From Ignelater luminosus (lineage: Eukaryota; Arthropoda; Insecta; Coleoptera; Elateridae): a stretch of 64,000 nt of DNA. The position numbers were made by a program, and so were the translations under genes. The stretch is from assembly GCA_011009095.1 (NCBI GenBank), contig VTPC01001012.1:107060-171059 (forward strand), read 5' to 3'. Under the pieces are notes generated by a model that saw only the letters and a program-made list of their open reading frames with translations, ran no database searches and was not told where the DNA came from. Shown piece after piece: positions 23,966-34,868 of this stretch (the stretch's first letter is position 1; each line of letters starts with the position of its first letter).

Positions 23966-25279
23966 AATTTAATCGTCTCAAAATGAGCGCATAAAACTGA
24001 TATAGCTAGATCGTGTTCTATGAGTACAAAGCAAAATAACCAAGTTTCAAAATGTAAATTGTCAATCAAAATCTCTCAAAATAGTTAAATGAGTTTATGT
24101 ACCCTTTTCTCCAAAAATTACAACTTTCAGTACTCATTGATGTAAAGCTTCACAGCACATTCAGTTTTATTAACTGTGTGCTATTTAAAGGTAAAACACA
24201 ATTTTATTTACGATCAAAAGTTAACACGTATTGCATTTTAATTCATACTGCCATTAAAACAGAATCAAGGTCTGATAAATGCGTTAATTTTCGATGCTCA
24301 ATTCTCAGTATTTTAGTCTTTACTGACAAAATTCATGAAAGACCATACGATACAGAAATAACGCATGGGGACGTAAGAAATGCTATAAAAGAGTAGTAAT
24401 CATAGAATAACTGATTGATGAGATTAACACAGTGTAAAAAAGTAAGAAATATTAGATATTGATAGGTAGTTCAACTTTGAACACAAAACAAACATCTACG
24501 TAAATAAAAGATTTACTCAGAGTATTCTAGCTTAATAGACGCCATTTAACTACGTAACTGCAGTGACGATTGGTAGACTAATGACGTAGAAAAGTAAGCA
24601 TAACTAATAGAATTTATAATTTTGGCAAAAGCCTTACAGTTAAATAGTTTCAGATTTACATTATCAATAGTAATAGCTTCGCTATCTGAAATTATACAAA
24701 ACTAATTTGCAGAATATTAATATAAATTTACAGCAAGCTTTATTAGTTACTCAGTAAACTTAAAATATTTTGACAAAAAAACCAGCTGATCAGAATAACA
24801 CATACTTACGTATCTAACTTAAATATTTTATTGTAGTAGATATGCAAAGAGAGTTCAAGTGCATACTTGATTCCATAGTTAATAAAGAAAATGTTGTAAT
24901 TTAAATATTGCTGTTATCAAGAAATCGTCAAGACAAAAAGTAAATAAATTTTATTACAAACGGTTTTAATTCTAAAGTCTTCTATTTAACAAAAAGATAT
25001 GTAGATTTTACCTAGAAAGGTGCATAATCAACCCAGAACGTTTAAAAGGTGTCACAGAATTAATCATTGAGTTGCTCAAGACAAAGAGCCGCAAAAAAGT
25101 AAAAGGATTGTACATCTCCTTTAGAGAGTCAAAAATTGCAGTAGAAGCAATACCATTTTCATAGCACGACAATGTTAAAATGCGTTAAACTTAAAATATA
25201 ATTGAAGAAAAAAAAACCTTTTTTGCTATATGAGAAACAAAACATAAAAAAACAAAATCTTACCAACAAGTACACTGAT
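23966..25279. other. Intergenic, no gene seen
   Basis: The 99-codon frame at 24097-24396 starts with ATG but has no recognisable domain and average composition. It is treated as chance. Confidence 0.5.
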
Positions 25280-27040
25280 TGGGACAAATTCAGAAAAACA
25301 TAGGATTTCCTAATTAGATCAAAAATAAAACTTGGAACGAAAGAAGATCTGGAATTGCAATCAGCCAATTTAATTGAACAGATTCGGCTGGCAGCGAAAG
25401 AGGCTACTCCGTCACCAAAAGAAAACTCAGAAGTTAGTTAACTACTCTTTTGAGATCAGAGATCTAATAAAAGGAAGAAGGATTTGGCACAAAACCAGAA
25501 CTACTGTAGACAAAAGAAAATTTACTAAAATAAGTCAATAAACAAACGAAAAGATTAAAGAATTTAACCAGAGTAGCTTTAAAAAATATCTGAGTGATCT
25601 AAACCCGAAAGCAGATAAGGATTACTTGCAAATTCAAACGTCCAAACGTCCGTATACCACCTAAAATTAATGGGCAAGAAGCGATGATTAAAAAGCTGAA
25701 GTATTCTCAAATTATCTGGCTAGCGTGTTTCAGCCAAACAATATTCATTCCACAGTAGATGCAACACCCGATTATTGGTCACCTCAATCTAAATCGCACA
25801 GAAAATCGATAACAATCTCAATCCCAAGAAGGCGTCTGGAACTGACGAAATTTCGCTCGTTTTACTAAAAGAGCTACCGCGAAAAGCGATTGTTATGTTG
25901 ACAAACTTATTCAATGCCTGTCTTCAATTAAATCATATTCCGGAATGTTGTAGCGCAAACAATTATGTCGAAAAAGCCTGACAAATCAGCTGAGCAAGCA
26001 ACATGGTATAGACCAATATTATTGCTACCTGCCATATCTAATTTGTTTAAAAAACTGTTGTTAAAACGTCTTAAACCACTAGTCAACGTACCTGATTTCC
26101 AATTTGGGTTCAGAAATCACCATTCAACGACAGACCAAGCAAGCATTTGAAGAGAAAAAATACTGTCTTGCAGTATTTTTAGATGTCTCGCAAGTGTTTG
26201 ATAGAGCGTGGCATCAGGGTCTTATTTACAAGATGAGCAAATTGGTCCCGAAAAACAATTGTCAATTACTGGAATCATACCCCTCCATAAGAAAGTTTAG
26301 AGTATCCCATAAAGGAGTTTTTTAAACTTCCTAAACTCCTAGGACCACTACTTTACTTACTTTACTTTTCTGATATTCCTACATCAAAAGAAACAGTACT
26401 AGCCACATTTGCTGATGCCACTGTTATTATGGCGAAAGATGCGTCTCAATCAAAGGCAGTTGAAAAACTTCCAACTGCAGGAAACAAGATTCGCAATGTA
26501 CTAAGAACTTAACTAGGGCTTAACAGCTCGAAATCATTTCCGGTCAATTTTGCATTGCGGAGAAACGATAGCAACCTAAAAATAACTGTTGGAAGGTGCT
26601 AGATTTTTCAAGCAGGGTTACCAAAATACCTCGATCTCCATCTTGACGGTAGGTTGAATTGGAAACATCACGTGAGACAAAAGGCTGAACAAATCAAATT
26701 CAAAGTGAAAAACATGTACTGATTGCTCGGAAGATACTCCCAACTTGACCTAAAATCTAAAAGACTGATTTAGCAGTCTATAATTAAGCCAATCTGGACT
26801 TATTGTGTGCGACTTTGGGGAAGTGCCAAGTCATCAAACTAACGGACAATACAACATAGTCAAAATAAAATTCTCCGACCTGGAAGTTAAGTGGGTTAGT
26901 GAAGTGATCCAAAAACTCGCCATAAAGCATGAAAATAGATTATTAAAGCATACCAACCTGAAAGCTATTCAACTCCTTAACAACACCCAGAAGTTGAGAA
27001 GACTGAAGCGCATTAAATCACATGGACTCTTATGAATGTT
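25280..27040 (+). pseudogene. Jockey-type LINE reverse transcriptase ruin
   Basis: Short frames in the correct order reconstruct the RT half of a jockey-like ORF2. NPKKASGTDEISLVLLKELP (about 25822-25880) is block 1. YRPILLLPAISNLFKKLLLK (about 26010-26066) follows, then FQFGFRNHHSTTDQ (block 2a) and CLAVFLDVSQVFDRAWHQGL (block A). LGPLLYLLYFSDIP is the end of block B, and LATFADATVIMAKDAS (about 26401-26448) is the catalytic block, with the second Asp of FADD changed to Ala. SQLDLKSKRLI and WVSEVIQKLAIKHENRLLK are in the C-terminal part. More than ten stops and shifts occur. The endonuclease part is missing or unreadable. Homology is clear but the copy is dead. Confidence 0.85.
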
Positions 27041-28064
27041 AGAATTTTAATTTTACGTTAGATTAGTTTAACCTTAGGAAAGATCACACTGGTGTTCTAA
27101 CCTGCACATGTCTTACTTCAGTAGAAATACGTAAGTACATTTCAAAAGTAGTAATAAATTAACTTTTTAAAGATTGTACTAATCATATCTAATAAAGGAT
27201 GTTTTTGGAAAAAAAAGGTATAAAAGACAATACACCAGGCTAAAAATAAAACCTGCTGGTTTTGAAATTTTATTGCGATTTCAAAATTTCAAAACTTTCT
27301 AATTTTTACTTTAGTTAGTCTCACTTGATATCTCTGTTGATATCAAATACATGCCAGCATAATCACTACTTTGAAAACTCGTCTGGCAAAATTCTACAGT
27401 AACAAAGTACAGGATCAGGAATGAGTAGTTGGGGCATTTGATGTTTTATGGTCCGTATTATGTGTTTTATCGGGCAAAATAGCAGTTCGATTGGCTTCCA
27501 GTGCACGTATCGTTGCTCAAGATAATTCGTAGTTTTGCTGTTTCTCTGTCTGTTATTATTTCCATACGTTAGAGCTGCTAACGTAGTGTGTCGGTACCTG
27601 CATATTTTTCTCGACTTTTTAAGCCTTTTAGCGTTTTTTCTTTGTAAAAATTATTTTGTACGTTTTCTATTTACTAAAGATTTCTTTAACAGCGTCAAGT
27701 ATTGAAGGAAGAGTCACGCTATAGGAATGCTTACGGTTAGCTAGAAACGTTACTTTGTACTTTAATGTGACACAACCTCACGAGAAGAATACGAATTCGT
27801 TTTAACAACACTGGCTTCGTTCGACCCACACACACGGAGGATGAAATCGCAATACCACAATGGGAGAAGATCCATCTTTCACGAGGAAAGAGATTTTCTA
27901 CAGCGAAAACCTTAATAATTAATTATTTAATGCAACAGGTATAGTGGAGGCACTGAATCAAACGATGCACGTCATTGACAGAATTTTCTAAAGCCGTCTG
28001 TTAAAAATTAAACTCGCTGTTATTTCTTAGAAATAAAAACATCTGAGAATGCAAAGCATAACAA
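27041..28064. other. Intergenic, no gene seen
   Basis: The start may include the 3' UTR of the preceding LINE ruin. Nothing else is recognisable. Confidence 0.5.
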
Positions 28065-28281
28065 CAACGAACTCCTTTTGTTACTTTTTTCAAATTTTAG
28101 CGGCCATTTTGACCATGTTCCTAAAGAGTTATCAAAAAACGAAGGTACATCGTTGACTTTAGTTTTTGATGTAGAATCCAAATCTGCAGTCAAAATTTCA
28201 AAATTGGACCAAAAATCCCGACAAACATACAGACAGACACAGACTTCGTAAATTCAGTAACGACTCCTTCGGAGTTCGTTG
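28065..28281. mobile_element. Possible small MITE or SINE-like repeat
   Basis: A 217-bp segment is bounded by CAACGAACTCC (28065-28075) and its exact inverse GGAGTTCGTTG (28271-28281). The right end also has a local CTCCTTCGGAG palindrome. A purine/pyrimidine run ACAGACAGACACAGACTTCG lies near the right end. No clear target duplication was found. Confidence 0.4.
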
Positions 28282-28728
28282 ATAAATAGTAGAACATTGT
28301 AAATAATCAATTCTAAGTAATAATTTATTGTAATACCCGAAAAAACAAAAGTTTTAAATTGAAACGAGATTGGCAGCAATTGCTAGTATGTTTACTAATC
28401 GATCGAAGAATCGACTACTAAAGATATCAGAGTCTAACCTCACTTTCTGTGCGTTCAATATTCGTGTTATTATTTGTAAATTCGTGTTTTATAAAAAAGT
28501 TCTTTTCAAAACTAGTTATTGTGTGATCATGGGAACAGCGCAACCTCATAATCATGCCAAAATCTTTGTGTAAAAAAATCAAAGCAACTACCTACTTTGA
28601 AAGGGAACGAGACAACAGGGAGCCTTTATACTTCTCTTAACTGCTGTAAGAGAGGTTTATAGTGTTTTTGTAATAACCAACACACCATACGCTTGTAAAA
28701 TTTAATTCTGTAGAGAGTTGCAAATGCC

Positions 28729-29292
28729 TTGAATATAAGTATTTCTGTGGTTAGTACTGTATCGGAAACAGTAACCAAACCATCTGCAGTCCCAAACAAA
28801 AGGAGAAAAGCATATAACGAGGCAGACATTACTAGATTTACTGAAAGAAAGATATTTTTCAGGATTTTTTTAGAAAAGATTTTAAAGGATATTGACTGTT
28901 TCTGGAAGAAAGATTATCCTTATAGAGGCCTTATGGAATTGGCACGTGTTGCTCAACGTAGGTTTGAATTTCTAAATAAGTACAAGGCAAATCTCAAATG
29001 TTCATCTTTCAGGCAATTTGTATTCTTGGTATTGTATTGTATCATAATTGCTGTTAATACTCTAGCTGAAAAGTATGGGCACTCTGTTGTAAGCTTACCC
29101 TCGTATCACTGCCTTTTGAATCCCATTGAGATTGTTTGGGGTATTGCAAAAACATATTTTAATAAACATATAGGCAGAGATGGTTGTGGTATGGCAACAG
29201 CTGTGACAAATTACTCCTGCAACTTGGCAAAATTGTATAAGCTACACAGAAAAAATAATTATAGAATGGTGGGAGAGAGAAGTCCTTTTTGA
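28729..29292 (+). pseudogene. Internally deleted DDE transposase
   Basis: One open stretch of 187 codons joins two distant parts of an insect DDE-type transposase family. The first part (to about 29015) has KRRKAYNEADITRF, a recoded KRILxDI segment, GLMELARVAQRRFEFLNKYK and the strand FRQFVFL, which in full proteins leads into the first catalytic Asp. It then jumps to the C-terminal AEKYGHSVVSLPSYHCLLNP and IEIVWGIAKTYFNKHIG, where the Asn-Pro-Ile-Glu holds the last acidic residue. The catalytic core between is gone. The first codon of the frame is TTG and no upstream ATG is usable. The remnant may extend upstream to about 28360. The frame crosses the deletion junction without a stop. Confidence 0.65.
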
Positions 29293-32200
29293 CAGAGAGG
29301 ATGTCATGTCATTGATGATAAATTTAAATGTGATGTTAGTGAATAAATAAAATTATATGAAACTAAAATTCATTTTTGAGAATTTGTTAGTTTTCGCTTA
29401 TTAATTATTACTAAACCTGGAAGGAATTTTACTGAAAATGTTTTTAACACATACGCCTTTCATCCGCTCGATTCTTCAATTAAGCAAGCAATAAACATTC
29501 TTAAACTGCTTTGCTATTGGTTTTTGTTACAGACTATACAATCATTATGTCAGCTGCGTATAAAGGGTTGCATAATCAACACAATAGAATAATTAATAAA
29601 CGATATAAATTTCTTACTCGAAGCAGATGTCATTATATCATGATGACGTGCACCGTTTGATTTGGTGCCTCTACTGTACACAAATATTGATGCAAACAAT
29701 TCTTAAGAAACGCTCATTATTATTAACTGTAATCTATTAAAGAAGGAGATTGGATTGGGGTCATTGCTTGTTTACTGACGAAACCAGAATTCTTTTTCAC
29801 ATTTCATTTAGAAGAATAAAAATGTAGAAACGTAGAAAATGCCGCAATGGCAATCACATGACCTATCATCAAATCTATTGAGTTACACTCTCGGGTGGTA
29901 TGTTTAGTATTTGTTGAACAGGTTTAGTAGCTCTTGGCAATTGTACAATACACAGTACAAGATACCTTAATAAAGTCCTTTACTATTTTTCAACAAAGTA
30001 CATGATAGGTTTGTGTTTGTTAATGATAAAGCTCTTCTTTTTTAGGACAAGTCAAGTGAATAGTAAGTAAGTGCATTTCTGGACCTTAATTAGATTGTAG
30101 AGAACATTATTTAAAGATTAGGCAGTTTACAATATGTCATTTCAAATAAACATAAAGTGCTCGTAAAAGTCTCTTTGAAATAATGGGAAAATTCCATCTA
30201 CGACAAAATTAAAATTACCTTCAATACGATTTGTACAACTGGCTTATACTTCTTACGTTTTCCTACGTTGCAAAAAAGAAATGAACACATAAAATCATTT
30301 GATTCTATTAAATATAAATAAAATTAAATTGTAGAAAATGTTTTTAAAATCAGTAGGTATATACACAGCGTAGAAACTCCCATCTCGAGAGTATCAAGCT
30401 TGAACTGCCCAATTGCCCTGTTGGGATTCAGTTTTTAACTAGAAATTAACTTAATTTACTTTACATAGCGCCATATTATTTTTATTTTTTCGATCATCTT
30501 TGGATTTGAAAGTGGTTTCAAGAAAATTACAAAACGTTAATTCTTTCTATCTGTTTTAATTTCGAATTGATTTAAATTACAATTTGCAATTATTTTTTAG
30601 AATATTCTAGCAGTGTCTTTGCAGAAAAGATGTTAGTTATTACTAGCTACTAAAACATGTAAAAATCTTCTTATAATATTAATTTGATGTGTTACATGAA
30701 CATATTTTTAAATTAAATTGTGATAACCAAATTTTAGGTAACCTAAAAAAATAAAGAACACCATCTGCAGATAGCAAACCGCATCGATGTCATTCTAAAC
30801 TTAGAAATTTTATAGAAATTGATTTATGCTAAATAATAAGATAAAGCGAGTATCGAAAGTAAAACCAACCCCTAGTTCTTTTCTTTTTAATCAAGCTGAA
30901 GCGGTATGAGTTTAATAAACTAAGGTACCACGATAAGAAGAACTGCAAATTATTTTTCGTGTACTAGTATACGCCCTAAAAAATTAAGGCAACTTTAGTT
31001 AATAACTTTGAGCCGGGTTATATGATCCAAAACTTAATGAAAAGCAAAAGGTTTCATTTTCCATTACTTTAGATAGACTTCGTTAGCGTTTATATTACAC
31101 CTAGTAAGAAAATTACTACATGAAGTTCAGAACTAGCTACATACTTACAACAGTTTTTTCATTTAACTTTTTCTTGTTTCTCTTCTTTTTGTAAGATGCT
31201 AGAACCGAAAGCCTAACAAAACTTTATGTACCAAAAACTGTACAAACAAAAAATAATTTAATTCCAACTGAAAGAAACAAAATAAGTCTGAATAAAATAA
31301 AATAAATAAAAGTTCTTTTGTTGTATGTATATTATCCAGGTTAAGAATGTGCAAAATATCATTTTAATTTCAAATTTTCAAAAGTTAAGGTACTTTAAGC
31401 AATTCATTAAACGTAATTAAAGCGTCTGTCAGCAATATTCTCTGTTAATAAAAGAATAATAATAATGTGACTGGAAAGTAAGCTCAAACACGACACATTA
31501 ATCTTCTTAAAAGCATGATAATAAAAAGTGGAGCATAATAAACAACCTGCATTTTAAAATGATAAAAATAAAGAAATTTAATAAAGTTTATTGCGTCCAT
31601 TACATAAAGTAAGAAATATTTCATATTTCAGATAGTTTTGAACACAGTGCCAGTTATACCATTTTGAGCGGTTTAAAATTCATCAAAATTTTATTTCGAT
31701 AGTATTTTCTACGATTGTCGTTTTAGTTTACTTTGTGAGATGTGCCCCAAATCTTGTTGACTAGGGATATTTAAGTAATAAAGTTTGTTGGGGCTCGTAA
31801 GATGTAATATAGCCATACAAGATATAAAAATCAGAAAGACTAATTTTATATATAACAATTAATGAAAGTAATTGAATGTTCAGTTTATCTAGCAAAGCAG
31901 CATTTCTACTCACAAACGTTACATTTCAGTAACTTTAGCTTTAAATGATAATTCATACTTTAAGCGATTATTGAAAGTGTCGTTTGTAGTAGTAGCAAGT
32001 ATACGACATAATTATCTAAATAAGACCTTATTAAATAAACAAATAAGCCCAAATGAAGCTTCAGAATTGTATATTTGGTGTGTAAAGGTATACAGCTAAT
32101 GAAGCACTACCTAAGTACTAAACTTAGTAAGTTGTATTACGAGATCAGACAACTACTATTCGAAGTACTTGAAAGTTGGCAAGTTACGGTGCATACAGGA

Positions 32201-33059
32201 ATATCTCTAAAACTAAGTAGTTAATTGTTCACTGTAGAAGTATTAGCAAGGCACTAAAGCTTCGAATATATCACGTTTAATTCAATTAATGTTTCCAACA
32301 TAGTTCCAGGCAGTTCTACTAACTTATATATAAATACTTGCTTTGATTCTTTTTTAATTTTTATCAATTAAAACAGAATTTCAATAAACTAACAAAAATG
32401 TGCGCTTTGAAGCTTAATTAAAAACTATAAATCAACGTTGATGTGCATGACGTTAAAATGAATACTGAAAGTAACAATAAATTAACGTGTAGCATACAGC
32501 ACATAGATGCTTTCCAACATGTTTATTGGGTTTCGAATGCACATAACTCCCCAGAATATTCGTTAACAGTAATAACAGGGAATTCTACCGATTAAACAAG
32601 CCATTTTGTGGTAGTCCATCGAGAAATATTTTGGTATTCCGGTATGTTTGTGTGTTTATTGCGGTATTTTGTGAGCAAGAGGGTACAGGCAATTTTTTTT
32701 ATCTTTTCAAGTGGGTTATTGTTTAAACTAACGTTCAGATTTTTTCTTTGAAATTACAAATGGGTCCTTTAGAAGACTCAGAAACAATATTTTTATTATT
32801 TGTTCAACAATTTTAATTTCTAATTCTTGTAAGACAGTGTGTTAAGTAAAGCGAGGAATAAAACAAAAAAGACTGTAGTTTAATTAATTAGGAATATTGG
32901 AATTATTAATGGACATAGTCGTCTAAAACACTAATACTCCAAACAACGAATTACGAAATTTTGATCGCTTCATCATCCGGGAAATAGCTGTCACAAGGTT
33001 GCTCTTTTAATTAAGTAGTAATCACTAGAAAATAGAAAATAAAATCTACCAATATTTTG
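29293..33059. other. Long AT-rich stretch without a gene
   Basis: No open frame above about 60 codons, terminal repeats or RNA genes were seen. Confidence 0.6.
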
Positions 33060-33350
33060 AAGTCAACATAATAAATAGTAACTTTTGTGAGAAGGAGCAT
33101 TGTCTTGATCCTACAATGTACCCGTCCGTTTTACTTGATATCATCGCAAAATTTTCGAATTCACTTGAATATTTGCGTGATAATAGTCAACATAAAGTAT
33201 TTTATCAAACATCCCTCCTGACGTGGTTGCACGACATTTCCGAGAAAATGATGGAACTCGTTTCCTTTTCATATTTTGATGGTTTGACTTGCGATCAAAG
33301 TGATCAACCCAATCTTCATCAACTGTAACGATTCTTTCAAGAAATCAATT
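33060..33350 (-). pseudogene. Mariner transposase ruin on the minus strand
   Basis: Reading the minus strand from 33350 downward gives RIVTVDEDWVDHFDRKSNHQ, equivalent to the mariner TVDETWIHHY block with the first catalytic Asp. KRVPSFSRKCRATTSGGM and LYVDYYHANIQ follow, and then, after two stops, DQDNAPSHKS (about 33080-33109), the block with the second catalytic Asp. The third Asp region is absent. Weak similarity to the upstream linker (LGMKKV-like) may continue to about 33480. It is unrelated to the intact copy at 3255 in detail and much older. Confidence 0.75.
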
Positions 33351-33696
33351 TGAGTTTCTGTAAAGAAGGATCAAAGTTGCTTCAAATATCAGCTTCTGAT
33401 CTGACATCTATTGAGCCTACCATTTTTAAGCCCGATTCATTGTGCAAAACTTTCTGTACACTGCATATGAGAAAACCACAAGTTTAAACTATAAAAACAG
33501 GATTCGTTTATCGTTGACAAAATTAATGTCTTGTTCCCAGTACCAGGTGCTCATTCATATCCTTATGGATTTGCTAAGGTAACAAACCTTTCCTGCAGGT
33601 TTAGCTAATGCCAAATCTCAGTTTCATCCATTTTTAAAAAGTATGAACGCCACTAAACAATTGATGGGATGATCTTTAAGCGTAAAAAAAGCTTAA

Positions 33697-34864
33697 CACG
33701 TTCGCTGTCTATCATGCTACTAGGCGTGATTGCTAGCCACATGCCACATGCTAGTCACGCCATTAGGTTTAACTTAATCAGTTTAGTCGGGAACGCGGAT
33801 AGGGGGTTGGTATTGTGTCGGCCTGTAGTTAAACCATTGCTTTTGCATATGGTTCTATTGCTTTCGGAATTTTTTTTTCTAAAAGTGCTGTAAGGTGTGA
33901 CGCATATGGATAGTTCTGCCTCAGGTCCATCAAAGTCTAGAATGTCCAAATACTCCAGAGCAAGGCTTCTGACGGAAGCAGAATTAGTTAGATTATTAGA
34001 AAGTGATTACCTGGACTCGTCTAATGATGACCTAGACAATACTAATAATGACAGTGACTTTGTTGGTGGTAGTGGAAGTGATGAATCCGAGATTAATGAA
34101 AGAATGCAACAAGTAGTTGCAAATCTTACGCAGAAGGTTGGAAACGTGGCTACACAACCGAAAACACCTGTTCAACAAGGTGGTACTGTTGGAGACGCTG
34201 CAGTTGATTGGCAGAATGAATTCGTTTCTATAAAAACTCTTCCGTTTACCAAGCGAAAAGATAATATGCTTATTTCTGTTTCTAGTAACCGACGAATTGA
34301 TTACTTCGGAGATTTGTTTACTGACATATTCATTCAACGCAGAGTACAGGAAATCAATAAATATGCCATAAAAAATTTTCTGGACTCCATAACCAAAGAA
34401 AAATCAAGAATAACTGACTGGAAAGAGCTCACAAAAGATGAACATTCAATTTTTATTGGCCTCATCTTACATATGGCCACTATTAGGATCAACAGAGTTC
34501 AGGACCACTGGAGACAAGACGATTTGTTTAATTTAGCGGCATTTTCCAAACATATGAGTAGGAATAGACTCTTACTAATCTAGAGGTGCCTCTATTTTGC
34601 AAGAAACGAGGAAAGGCCAGCTAATAGACTTCACAAAGTTCGACCCCTTATTACATTCTTCAGTGAACCTGGACGAATCAGTGGTACTATGGCGTAGGAG
34701 GTTGGTAGTCTACCAGCACATCAAAAATAAAACGCATAGTCAAACAATAAACTGTTTTTTAAATCTAATACTGCCATAAAAAAGGGAAGAAACGGTTATT
34801 ACGTGGATTTTAATGTGTGGCTCAGGGTAATTACCCCTCTGATATGCGCTTGGCAATGAACGTG
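33697..34864 (+). mobile_element. piggyBac deletion derivative with both ends, 1168 bp
   Basis: The left end CACGTTCGCTGTC (33697-33709) and the inverse of the right end, CACGTTCATTGCC (34852-34864), match at 10 of 13 positions or better. The element is flanked by TTAA at 33693-33696 and TTAG at 34865-34868, the piggyBac target with one changed base. A palindromic subterminal block, GGCGTGATTGCTAG and CTAGTCACGCC around two CCACATG words, lies at 33724-33762. Full piggyBac elements are about twice as long, so the catalytic core has largely been deleted. Confidence 0.75.
33906..34760 (+). pseudogene. piggyBac transposase, N-terminal part and a stub of the core
   Basis: The ATG at 33906 opens a frame to 34583. 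It has an acidic low-complexity N-terminus (residues about 30-60, rich in Asp, Asn, Ser), IDYFGDLFTDIFIQRRVQEI and a TKDEHSIFIGLILHM segment, which are the dimerisation-domain landmarks of piggyBac, and FSKHMSRNRLLLI just before a TAG at 34581-34583. The frame continues after the stop with RCLYFARNEERPANRLHKVR. A shift and short deletion then lead to NLDESVVLWRRRLVVYQHIK (about 34663-34722), the block with the first catalytic Asp. The second and third Asp and the Cys-rich C-terminus are missing. Confidence 0.85.
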
Positions 34865-34868
34865 TTAG

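Noticed and set aside
24097-24396. 99-codon ATG frame right after the LINE tail
   Set aside because: Composition like surrounding non-coding DNA and no domain.
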